Shown: piece by piece, positions 1 to 6,574 of the stretch
Numbering within the stretch: position 1 is the first letter of the stretch
How the letters are laid out: the number at the start of each line of letters is the position of its first letter
Origin: Candidatus Aenigmatarchaeota archaeon
Lineage (GTDB): Archaea; Aenigmatarchaeota; Aenigmatarchaeia; GW2011-AR5
Length of the DNA: 15,713 nt
Assembly: GCA_016202875.1 (NCBI GenBank)
Contig: JACQNX010000048.1
Location: forward strand, 1 to 15,713
Direction: 5' to 3'
Position numbers and translations under genes: made by a program
Notes under the pieces: model-generated
What the model was told of the DNA's origin: nothing
The model's database searches: none
What the model saw: the letters and a program-made list of their open reading frames with translations, nothing else

Positions 1-2727
1 ATATGTATCGTGGTCAAAAAAATAATTCTCTTTGTCCAATGCAAAATTATTTTCTTTTGATAAATTTGGAGTTACTATTTTAATGGTCTCAAATGCGTCT
101 TTTGGTTTTGCATGTATCAGTGGAAACCATGAACCATGTAATTGTTTTACTGATTTACCATAATATTTTCTTTTGCTTAATTTTTCCTCAAACGAATGAA
201 GATACCTGTATGTATTTGGGTACTTATTTTTAAATTCACTTTCAGAATAAGGAGAACCATCCTCTTTTTGCGGATAAATTAGCCACCTATTTAACCAATC
301 TATTCTATATTTTCTGACATTCCTTCCTTTAGGAACTTTCTTTAATAAACTTTGTTCTAATCTCTCAGATTTTGCGATTGACTCATTGATAAAGAAAACA
401 CTATTCTCGCCTGTTATCAGACCTTGATGTATTGTGTCAGTAATACTGGATAGTTTTGTATTAATTGACTTGTCTAATCTTTTCATCAATCTTAAAACAT
501 TTTCAGGTTTTAAAATCCAGTTAGCATCACTTAATTTATCCTGTGCTACCTCAAAAAGAGCAAAAAAATCATCTTTGAATTCTTTTTGATAGAACTTTTT
601 TTGAATATCATAAAGAAGATAATCCTTTGGTTGATAAACAATAATGGTCTTTATTTTGTTACCGTCTAACTTTTTCTTTTGAACAACTAATATACATGGA
701 TAATTTGTTACATCTTTGAAAACCCCAGAATCTCCAAAGTCTATAACCTGTAAAACTGAATTTTCTAATAATAACTTTCTAAGTTCTTTTCCGTATTCTC
801 GATTAAGAAATAGATTTGGGTTGATATACCCCAATTTTGAGTTTTCTTTAATCCAGTCTATCCCTCGCTCAATAAATGGAATATAAATATCGAATTTGCC
901 TATCGTTGTTTTATATTCATTTTTAAGATATTCTCTAGTTTTTACATCAAGCATCTGTTCCCTAACATACGGCGGATTACCAACAACAAAATCAAACTTC
1001 TTATTCTTAATTGCGTCTATTTCTTCCTGCTCTTCTAAGAATGCTTGGTGGCTGTAATCCCAGATTTGTTTTTGTGTTGGCTTTTCCAATGAATCTGTCC
1101 TGTAAATTTTGAATCTTTTAAGTTTGTAATCCGGATATTTCTCCCTTACCTTCTGGTATAAGTCAATTATCTGGAACAGAAGATTCATTTCTGCGATATG
1201 ACAGGCGAATGGGTTAATATCCAATCCGTAAATATGCTCCTGAAGAGATTCGAGAATTATCTTTGCCTCGTCTGGTGATAACCTGCTTACAATGTCTTTC
1301 CATTTCTTAGGGTCTCTTAATTCTCTCTTGTCTGTTTTCCTGAATTTCATCAAATATCTGCTGATTAATCTTCTTGATGCCCTTACCAAAAAACCGCCTG
1401 AACCGCAGGCAGGATCAAGAAGGTCTTTGGTTTCAATGTCATAGCTGTACGTATAACCAACTGATGTCAAAATGTAATCAATAACCTCTGTCGGCGTGTA
1501 AAATTCTCCCAATCTTTTCCTTTCTCCGCTTGGCAGATATTTTTCATATAGATTGCCAAGAATATCCCTGTCAACATGGGTAAAGTCAAACTGGTTTAAA
1601 ATCCACAAAACACTGTTCAGCAATTTGTTTAGTTCGCCATCACCTGTCCTGAACCAGTCCAAAATACCGACTTCGTAAAAGTGAGAATAAAGCCCCTTTG
1701 CACTTTTATAGGCAAACTCAAGAATTTCCTTGTTAATCTCGTCTTTACCCACTCTTTCTTTCAGAAATGTCCTTAGCTGTTCTATGCCCCCATTGGAGAT
1801 GTTTTGTTTTAGAAATTCTTTGTCTTCACAAATTCTGATAAACAATAGTTTATTTAATAAGACATAAATTGTCTCCTTACAAAATATTTCCTTTACTTTG
1901 TCGTCTTCCACATCCTCTTTTCCAGAATATTCCTTCCATAATTCATATCCTGAAAACGTCTTGTATTTTGAATATTTCTCCTCCAGTTTTTGTTTATATT
2001 TTGCTATTCCGTGATTTAATTCATGGTTTCCTTTATTGTTCTTTGACTCCCTTTCAGCTTTGTTTAATTCAGCCTGATATTTGCCGAAGCCTTCCTTATA
2101 TTCGCCAAATGCCCTACGTGTATAGTCTAAAAGCAGATCATTGGCTATGAAATTCAACCTGTCAAGAAGTTTTCTAAATCCTATATCTTTTGTGATGTCT
2201 ATTCTTGCATAAGTTTCGTCGAATTTCTCATATTTGCTTGGATCGAACAGGGTTTCTTTGGTCAGATTATTCAAAAACAAAATCTGGCTCTTTTCTTCAG
2301 AGGATAGATTTTCTATTGGTTTTCTCTGTTCCAAAATTTTGGAAAAATCAAGATTAATCCTTAATTCGCTTCCAGTTTTTTTGACTTCCCATAATTTGAA
2401 CTGCAAGAAATTGGTTAAACCGATAAACCGAGTTGTTTCTTCCTCATATTTGAAAGCCTGTTCCTCATGCTCAGGTTTTTCTATGTTTTCGTCTGGTTTT
2501 TTTGTTTCAACCTTAATGACAGCAAAATCATTCTTATCAAAAATAGTGATATCTGTTCTCTTTTTTTCATATCTGTAATTTGACCCGGTATAACCTAAAA
2601 CAGGCTCTACAAAATATTTCACAAACCTAGGCCTTATATCATGTTCTACCGACCCCTTTTCTATCTCTTTGATTATGTTTTTGAACGCCTTCAATACATT
2701 TTCTATAAACTCTGTTTCACTTGTCAT
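1..2727 (-). CDS. Type IIG restriction-modification enzyme (N6-adenine methylase with N-terminal nuclease), 3' end outside window
   Basis: An open frame of 909 codons runs from the ATG at 2725-2727 to base 1 without a stop, so the C-terminus lies outside the window. The N-terminal region (about 1-140) has a PD-(D/E)xK-like nuclease pattern with D59, E74 and K76 (motif ETK). The middle is an Eco57I/TaqI-like gamma-class N6-adenine methyltransferase: FYTPTEV entry, SAM-binding motif DPACGSGGF at 438-446, and catalytic NPPY at 584-587. From about residue 750 a TaqI-type target-recognition region begins (HQGLITGENSVFF from 767). Fused nuclease, methylase and recognition parts are typical of type IIG enzymes, which cut and methylate as one chain; this role is known for the family and inferred here. 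The start overlaps the upstream regulator by 11 bp. Base composition is AT-rich compared with the transport operon, suggesting horizontal acquisition. Confidence 0.9.
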   Translation of the reverse strand, partial: MTSETEFIENVLKAFKNIIKEIEKGSVEHDIRPRFVKYFVEPVLGYTGSNYRYEKKRTDITIFDKNDFAVIKVETKKPDENIEKPEHEEQAFKYEEETTRFIGLTNFLQFKLWEVKKTGSELRINLDFSKILEQRKPIENLSSEEKSQILFLNNLTKETLFDPSKYEKFDETYARIDITKDIGFRKLLDRLNFIANDLLLDYTRRAFGEYKEGFGKYQAELNKAERESKNNKGNHELNHGIAKYKQKLEEKYSKYKTFSGYELWKEYSGKEDVEDDKVKEIFCKETIYVLLNKLLFIRICEDKEFLKQNISNGGIEQLRTFLKERVGKDEINKEILEFAYKSAKGLYSHFYEVGILDWFRTGDGELNKLLNSVLWILNQFDFTHVDRDILGNLYEKYLPSGERKRLGEFYTPTEVIDYILTSVGYTYSYDIETKDLLDPACGSGGFLVRASRRLISRYLMKFRKTDKRELRDPKKWKDIVSRLSPDEAKIILESLQEHIYGLDINPFACHIAEMNLLFQIIDLYQKVREKYPDYKLKRFKIYRTDSLEKPTQKQIWDYSHQAFLEEQEEIDAIKNKKFDFVVGNPPYVREQMLDVKTREYLKNEYKTTIGKFDIYIPFIERGIDWIKENSKLGYINPNLFLNREYGKELRKLLLENSVLQVIDFGDSGVFKDVTNYPCILVVQKKKLDGNKIKTIIVYQPKDYLLYDIQKKFYQKEFKDDFFALFEVAQDKLSDANWILKPENVLRLMKRLDKSINTKLSSITDTIHQGLITGENSVFFINESIAKSERLEQSLLKKVPKGRNVRKYRIDWLNRWLIYPQKEDGSPYSESEFKNKYPNTYRYLHSFEEKLSKRKYYGKSVKQLHGSWFPLIHAKPKDAFETIKIVTPNLSKENNFALDKENYFFDHDTY

Positions 2728-2938
2728 TATTCAAAACCTCTTTACCCTGCTCGGTAATTTTTAATATGACAGCTCTGCCTTCTCCAAAATCCCTTTTAAT
2801 CAAACCCAATTCTTCCATTGATTTTAGAATTACAGAAGTGAGGGGTCTAGATAAACCTAAGTGTTCAGTTACATCCTGAACCTGACACCCCTCATTTTTG
2901 TTTATATACTGTAAAATTTGTATTGTTCTCTTTTCCAT
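2717..2938 (-). CDS. Winged helix-turn-helix regulator (MarR/PadR-like), probably controls the adjacent RM gene
   Basis: A 73-residue protein starting MEKRTIQILQYI. It is one compact winged-helix domain: helix 1, then a helix-turn-helix around VTEHLGLSRPLTSVILKSM, then a wing (LIKRDFGEGRAVILKITEQG) and a short charged tail. The frame is open upstream to a TTG at 3067, but the TATA box at 2971-2984 puts the transcript start near 2945-2950, so the ATG at 2936-2938 is preferred; the ATG at 2954-2956 lies too close to the TATA box. It overlaps the methylase start by 11 bp, so the two are co-transcribed and probably translationally coupled. A regulator placed before a restriction-modification gene suggests control of its expression, by analogy with C-proteins though of a different family. 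That role is inferred. Confidence 0.75.
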   Translation of the reverse strand: MEKRTIQILQYINKNEGCQVQDVTEHLGLSRPLTSVILKSMEELGLIKRDFGEGRAVILKITEQGKEVLNNDK

Positions 2939-2970
2939 ATTATCAATGATTACCATTAGTAACTTATTCT

Positions 2971-2984
2971 TTATAAATATATTT
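2971..2984 (-). promoter_or_regulatory. TATA box of the regulator/RM operon
   Basis: On the minus strand this reads AAATATATTTATAA, an archaeal TATA element. Initiation about 25 nt downstream falls just before the ATG at 2938 and decides the start of the regulator. No other promoter-like element lies between here and the methylase. Confidence 0.6.
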
Positions 2985-3197
2985 GCAAGCTGTAGCAGTT
3001 CTGCTGTTATAGAATATGGAAAAAAGAGCGGTTGGGTAAAAATTTCAGATCGCGGATTATTCAACAACCTTACCAGACAATGGCCAGAAGGAGATGCGGT
3101 AGGAAGACATGACGTCTCTTCGTATGTTCAGGTTGATCAGGATAGTGCCGTAATCAGAACGCAGAGATATCAAATTAAATGGATCTGGCCTAAATGA
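2985..3197 (+). pseudogene. 3' fragment of an unrecognised protein gene
   Basis: The plus-strand frame ending at TGA 3195-3197 gives about 65 residues that read like real protein: IEYGKKSGWVKISDRGLF, then a Trp/Gly/Asp stretch, SSYVQVDQDSAVIRTQRYQI, and a C-terminus KWIWPK. The frame is open upstream only through AT-rich sequence that is better explained as the promoter of the minus-strand regulator, and there is no start or promoter for it. The protein-like part is richer in G+C than the restriction-modification block beside it. It is most simply the tail of a gene whose 5' part was replaced when that block arrived. I do not recognise the family. Bases 3198-3248 hold nothing I can identify. 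Confidence 0.4.
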
Positions 3198-3248
3198 ATA
3201 AAGAAAGATTCAAGCTGATACGTCTGCATACCTGTTTTTAATAAAGGA

Positions 3249-3583
3249 CTACAGTGAATTCGGATGGTACTGATTTGGAACCACACGCTGTATATACGGA
3301 ATTTTATCGAAGTCGGGATCAAGGGATACAATTTTCAGCAGGTTATTGGCTATCATAGATTGTAAGCATAGCGCATCATCAAAACTAAGTTTAAACTTTT
3401 TCATGTGATTTGTAGCAATTATTCTATCCTTTAATGAAATGGAATATACATCCAAGCCGGAATACTTTTTGAGGCTTACTATGAATTTCTTTATTTCCTT
3501 CCAGCCTAGTCCATTAGATTCCATAACAATAACTTTTGGTCAAGTTCTATCTCTAGAAAAATATTAGCGTCTATGAGATACAT
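3249..3583 (-). pseudogene. Broken PIN-domain (VapC-type) toxin
   Basis: A PIN toxin frame starts at the ATG 3581-3583 with MYLIDANIFLEIELDQ, the usual PIN beginning with the first acidic residue D5, but stops at TAG 3506-3508 after 25 residues. The C-terminal half continues in another frame (3524-3249) with the other PIN signatures: LSFDDAL and a terminal DPDFDKI acidic cluster. Compared with a typical PIN protein of about 130 residues, roughly 40 residues between the halves, including the central acidic residue, are missing. The gene has therefore suffered a deletion plus a frameshift and should be inactive as an RNase. It starts 21 bp after the stop of the antitoxin gene, the normal order for such a pair. 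Confidence 0.7.
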
Positions 3584-3604
3584 GTTTTTTCCATCTCTCA
3601 GCCC

Positions 3605-3811
3605 TTATCTTGCCACTTTCATGCCGCAATTCAACAGAAGAATTTCCTTCTCTTCTGGGTAATTACCGATGTTCTGCTGAGCACTCCACTCTCTAAATGC
3701 TGCTTCAGCAGCACGGCTTATAGATCCTCTACCGAATCCAAATGTATTCATCGCAACTTTTCTGAATATCTTTTCCACATCATCGTTTATGTCGACTTTT
3801 ATCGTTCCCAT
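3605..3811 (-). CDS. Ribbon-helix-helix-like antitoxin
   Basis: A 68-residue protein. The N-terminus MGTIKVDINDDVEKIFRKVA fits a DNA-binding beta strand followed by helix 1, and the next part (SISRAAEAAFREWSAQ) fits helix 2 of a ribbon-helix-helix dimer. The C-terminal tail (about 50-68) would be the toxin-binding part. It lies 21 bp upstream of a broken PIN toxin gene on the same strand, so it was the antitoxin of that pair and is now probably an orphan. The ATG is 8 bp from a 16-bp perfect palindrome, which points to autorepression. The family call rests on pattern and context only. Confidence 0.65.
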   Translation of the reverse strand: MGTIKVDINDDVEKIFRKVAMNTFGFGRGSISRAAEAAFREWSAQQNIGNYPEEKEILLLNCGMKVAR

Positions 3812-3819
3812 AGTTATTC

Positions 3820-3838
3820 ACTAAAGTACTTTAGTACT
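3820..3838 (-). promoter_or_regulatory. Palindromic operator at the antitoxin promoter
   Basis: Bases 3820-3835 read ACTAAAGTACTTTAGT, a perfect 16-bp palindrome. Two AGTACT hexamers sit 8 bp apart at 3825-3830 and 3833-3838. The likely TATA element (minus strand CTTTAAGTAC, 3834-3843) overlaps it, so a bound antitoxin would block initiation. It lies between the antitoxin ATG (3811) and the 3' end of tRNA-Gly (3844). Confidence 0.6.
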
Positions 3839-3843
3839 TAAAG

Positions 3844-3931
3844 TGCGCCTGCCGGGATTCGAACCCGGATCAACAGCTTGGAAGGCATCCCAGTCACGAC
3901 ACATGTGGTCCTACCATTAGACTACAAGCGC
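3844..3931 (-). tRNA. tRNA-Gly (anticodon UCC) with a 17-nt intron
   Basis: The 7-bp acceptor stem pairs GCGCTTG (3931-3925) with CAGGCGC, followed by discriminator A at 3844; CCA is not encoded. The T arm is a perfect CCGGG/CCCGG stem around TTCGAAT. The anticodon loop CTTCCAA gives anticodon UCC, read by Gly. The 5' half of the anticodon stem is interrupted: ACA is followed by 17 extra bases (3903-3887) before GC. Removing them restores the stem ACAGC/GCTGT and a 71-nt tRNA, so the intron lies between positions 29 and 30, not the usual 37/38. It is on the same strand as the transport operon and begins 46 bp after it. Restriction-modification and toxin-antitoxin debris follow its 3' end. Confidence 0.9.
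3887..3903 (-). other. Non-canonical tRNA intron (position 29/30)
   Basis: The 17 bases TGTGTCGTGACTGGGAT interrupt the anticodon stem of tRNA-Gly. A relaxed bulge-helix-bulge can be drawn: outer helix AGG (exon 1) with CCT (exon 2), central helix ACCA with TGGG (three pairs and one A-G mismatch), and two 3-nt bulges CA|T and AT|G, cut symmetrically to release exactly these 17 bases. The fold was drawn by hand. Confidence 0.7.
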
Positions 3932-3977
3932 TTGCCTTTTCTAAAGATAAAGGGGAGACTATTTATTTGTTTTAGCT

Positions 3978-5237
3978 TTATGCTATACCTGTCAAATGCA
4001 GCACAAAAAGCAGGCAGAAAACTCCCACTACATCTGCTGCGCTTGTTATGACAGGAATGGTGACATTATCCGGGTCTATGTTCATTCTGTAAGACAGGAC
4101 AGATACAGCAAAGGTGAGGATTACAACTATTGTTGTTAACATCAGGCCTGCGGTCAAGGTAACAGAAAGTATCTGCATCAAGCCGAGACCGCCTATCCCT
4201 ATGAAAAATGAAAGGAGGAAGGCGATCAAGCCGACACTGAAAAAAATCATGATGGCGAGCACGTATGCATTCAAAAATTCAAGCTTGATATTATTGCTGA
4301 AGGACATGCGTGCTTCTAGTGTTCCCAAATGAAGCTTTGTGGAGAGGCGGGCTGCCATAATGTTCCCCACATTGCCGCCTTCTTCAAGAAATGCAGGAAG
4401 CATAACCAGCAAAACAGGCAGAGCAACAAGCGTAGAGAGGTTGAACTGTATAATGATGCCGGACAGGGAATCCAAAAACAGCGTAAACAACAGTATAAAA
4501 GTGCTCTGTATCACGATCTGGCGATAAGATGCCTCTTTTAATAGCAGTGACTGTTTTTTTGTTTCAACAATAAAAATGTCAAGAAATGCAAGCAGCGCAA
4601 TGCCAAGCGCTATTATCAATATTGAAAGATTTGAGGAGAGATTACTGTTCATCACAATTATCGCGCCAACCATCAGTGTCGGCACTGTGAAGAGATCACC
4701 GAAAGCAGTAATCATGGGCGATGTGACATTGTCAGGGTCCCACCCTTTCCTGAAGGAGAGAAAGGTTATGCTGATTGTAATCAAAAGCATGATAATGCCT
4801 GACAGTATGCCGCCGATGAATGAGATGAGAATGAGGTCGATGATGCTGATGCTTTCAAAGCCAAATGCAAACAAAATTGCTTTAGCGAGTATGGCCAGAA
4901 CTACTGAGAAGATAACAGTCAGGGCCATGGATGCGTAAATGTTGTTTTTGATTGTTGGGTTTCTTCGATCAAAATAAGAGACAGTACCCATATGCATTGC
5001 TGAGCCGAGGCGCGAGCCCATGGCAGAGAATATGTTTCCCCTCATCCCTAAGGCAGCAGGAACCAGGACAATAAGCCCGGGCAGCATTCTAAGCAGTTCT
5101 TCAGCTTTTCCAAGAAACAAGCCAGCCAAGATGCTGGTCAGTATGCTGAAGAACACGGCTGCATAGCTTTGTTTCAGGTTTAATGTATTTCCAAGCACAT
5201 GCTCTGATGCTTTTGAAAGGACTGTTTTCTTTTTCAT
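3978..5237 (-). CDS. MgtE/SLC41-like divalent cation transporter, two fused repeats
   Basis: A 419-residue membrane protein made of two homologous halves of about five membrane segments each. Each half carries the MgtE/SLC41 membrane-domain signatures. The first is a proline/GN motif, VPAALGMRGNIFSAMGSRLG at 59-78 in repeat 1 and LPAFLEEGGNVGNIMAARLS at 280-299 in repeat 2. The second is a late DPDN-x3-P-x2-T-x3-D motif, at 167-181 and 388-402. In T. thermophilus MgtE, conserved acidic and Asn residues of these regions line the Mg2+ path. There are no cytoplasmic N-domain or CBS domains as in bacterial MgtE, so regulation must come from elsewhere, plausibly from the PhoU/TrkA_C protein encoded 17 bp upstream. 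It is the last gene of the operon. Mg2+ is the expected substrate; another divalent cation is possible. Confidence 0.87.
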   Translation of the reverse strand: MKKKTVLSKASEHVLGNTLNLKQSYAAVFFSILTSILAGLFLGKAEELLRMLPGLIVLVPAALGMRGNIFSAMGSRLGSAMHMGTVSYFDRRNPTIKNNIYASMALTVIFSVVLAILAKAILFAFGFESISIIDLILISFIGGILSGIIMLLITISITFLSFRKGWDPDNVTSPMITAFGDLFTVPTLMVGAIIVMNSNLSSNLSILIIALGIALLAFLDIFIVETKKQSLLLKEASYRQIVIQSTFILLFTLFLDSLSGIIIQFNLSTLVALPVLLVMLPAFLEEGGNVGNIMAARLSTKLHLGTLEARMSFSNNIKLEFLNAYVLAIMIFFSVGLIAFLLSFFIGIGGLGLMQILSVTLTAGLMLTTIVVILTFAVSVLSYRMNIDPDNVTIPVITSAADVVGVFCLLFVLHLTGIA

Positions 5238-5254
5238 ACCAATCTAGAAGAAAA

Positions 5255-5818
5255 TTATTTTCTGCCTTTGGCTATTCTTCTAAGCTTTGCGCAGCCGGTC
5301 TTTGAGCCTACGGCGATGAGTATGTCGCCCTCTTTTATTTCTGTATCTTTTCCGGGGTTGAACAGCCATTTTGCTCCCCTACGGATGGCAATCACCTTCA
5401 GCGCCAGTTCTGAGCCCAGCCTTGACTCGCCGAGAGTCCTCCTGATAAGCACTGAATTCGGGCCTGCTACTGCCTTGGTTATTGTTTCATCGCTCTGTTC
5501 CAGCGCTTGGCGGATGACAGAATGAAGCCCTGTTCCTTTCAGAACTAATTCACTGAGGTTTTTTGCAGCCCTCCCCACGAATGTAGCGCTTTCCACCAGC
5601 TCCAGCACGCCTATCAGCTTTTCGTTGTGGGAGCCACGGGATGCTGCGAGCAGGTGTATGTAAAGGCTTTGCTCCAGCTCTTTCAGGCGCTCCTGAAGCA
5701 GCAAAACTTCTTTTGCTATGTCCTTGCTGTTGAAGAAGACAGAAGAGTAGCCGAGGTCGAGCATAACTTCGGAAAGGTCTTTCATCTCTTCCAGAATTTC
5801 TTTTACATTCTCTTTCAT
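5255..5818 (-). CDS. PhoU-like plus TrkA_C (RCK_C) regulatory protein
   Basis: A 187-residue soluble protein. Residues 1 to about 105 are helical and PhoU-like (MKENVKEILEEMKDLSEVML, then LYIHLLAASR and LIGVLELVESATFVGRAAKN). Residues about 115-183 form a TrkA_C/RCK_C ligand-binding fold (VLIRRTLGESRLGSELALKV, GAKWLFNPG, IKEGDILIAVGSKTGCAKLR). This architecture is known from archaeal conserved proteins often found near ion transporters; RCK_C domains bind small ligands or ions and gate channels. Its position between two MgtE-like units suggests that it senses the cation or a nucleotide and controls one or both transporters from the cytosol. A strong Shine-Dalgarno sequence (GGTGGTGG) precedes the ATG. 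A TATA box at 5849-5855 could give it and the fused transporter a separate promoter. Confidence 0.87.
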   Translation of the reverse strand: MKENVKEILEEMKDLSEVMLDLGYSSVFFNSKDIAKEVLLLQERLKELEQSLYIHLLAASRGSHNEKLIGVLELVESATFVGRAAKNLSELVLKGTGLHSVIRQALEQSDETITKAVAGPNSVLIRRTLGESRLGSELALKVIAIRRGAKWLFNPGKDTEIKEGDILIAVGSKTGCAKLRRIAKGRK

Positions 5819-5848
5819 GCCACCACCTTTTCTAAATATGCTTCTTAG

Positions 5849-5855
5849 AGATTTA
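5849..5855 (-). promoter_or_regulatory. Possible internal TATA box before the PhoU/TrkA_C gene
   Basis: The minus strand reads CTATAAAT here, about 31-37 bp upstream of the ATG at 5818, inside the only sizeable gap (60 bp) of the operon. Initiation would fall near 5823-5828. It would separate the PhoU/TrkA_C gene and fused transporter from the two half-transporter genes. Confidence 0.4.
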
Positions 5856-5878
5856 TAGCTGTCGGTAAAATCTTGCTA

Positions 5879-6574
5879 TCAGAATAATGAGACCACGATA
5901 AATGCGAAGATCGTGAGGCTGCCGAGATCTGCAATTGCTGTTGTCAACGGAATAAGGAAGTTATTGGGATCATCTCCTCTTCTGAATATCAGATAACCGC
6001 CGGCGAAAGAAATGATAGTTATCAGCGCGCCGAGCAGCAGAGTGCAGACAACAGAAAGCAAGAGAAGCTTGACGAAAAACTCGACAGATATATAGAAGCT
6101 GTTTAGAATGGCGACAAAGGACGCCATGGCAGATATGTAAAATGCCGCAATCAGGGCTACGGCAAATATCGTTGCAGTGAGCTCATGGATTTTTTCTGAT
6201 TTCCACCACTGTCCTCTGACTTTTCCTGTGAAGAGATAAGTGCTGAATTTGGCGCCAACTATGGTTCCAAAATTGCCTATCATCGTGTTAAGTGCAGGAA
6301 CCATTATGAGCAACGGGAGCAGCACAGTCAACTTGGCCTGAAGCGACTGAAGCCAAAGACCGCCAAGTGTGCTGATTACCGATGCAAAAAGCACAACAAA
6401 AAATGACTGTTTTACGATTGCGTGCCAGACATGCCTGTCTTGGCCATAGCTCTTGATATAGTACATTGTGCGATAGGAGAGCTTGTGCTTCTTGTGAATG
6501 CGGTGCTGCACAACGTGAAAACTTCTCCTCTTCAGCTTTTGGATTTTCCTGATGTGGATTTTTGGTATCCTCAT
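5879..6574 (-). CDS. MgtE/SLC41-like half-transporter B (C-terminal-type repeat)
   Basis: A 231-residue membrane protein holding one MgtE-like repeat, which aligns best with the second repeat of the fused transporter. The first signature is MVPALNTMIGNFGTIVGAKF (91-110), where the usual GGN has become IGN. The second is FRRGDDPNNFLIPLTTAIAD (197-216). About five hydrophobic segments follow an unusual N-terminal extension of roughly 50 residues rich in Lys, Arg, His and Tyr (MRIPKIHIRKIQKLKRRSFH onward), presumably cytoplasmic. The ATG overlaps the stop of half A by 4 bp (ATGA), so the two are translationally coupled and probably assemble into one two-repeat transporter. It might instead bind RNA, nucleotides or lipid head groups through its basic tail; nothing decides this. 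Confidence 0.82.
   Translation of the reverse strand: MRIPKIHIRKIQKLKRRSFHVVQHRIHKKHKLSYRTMYYIKSYGQDRHVWHAIVKQSFFVVLFASVISTLGGLWLQSLQAKLTVLLPLLIMVPALNTMIGNFGTIVGAKFSTYLFTGKVRGQWWKSEKIHELTATIFAVALIAAFYISAMASFVAILNSFYISVEFFVKLLLLSVVCTLLLGALITIISFAGGYLIFRRGDDPNNFLIPLTTAIADLGSLTIFAFIVVSLF

Noticed and set aside
1869..2578. Two plus-strand frames inside the restriction-modification gene
   Set aside because: They lie antisense to a continuous 909-codon methylase frame and their hydrophobic, Ser/Phe-rich products look like reverse-strand artefacts.
2939..3067. N-terminal extension of the wHTH regulator to the TTG at 3067
   Set aside because: The TATA box at 2971-2984 lies inside it, so the transcript would not include this part; it remains possible if another promoter exists upstream.
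3249..3524. An intact 91-residue gene starting MESNGLGW
   Set aside because: The usual PIN N-terminus is present just upstream in another frame, so this is the 3' half of a broken toxin rather than a complete gene.
4114..4938. Plus-strand frames opposite the fused transporter
   Set aside because: Met/Ile/Lys-rich shadows of membrane-segment codons on the other strand.
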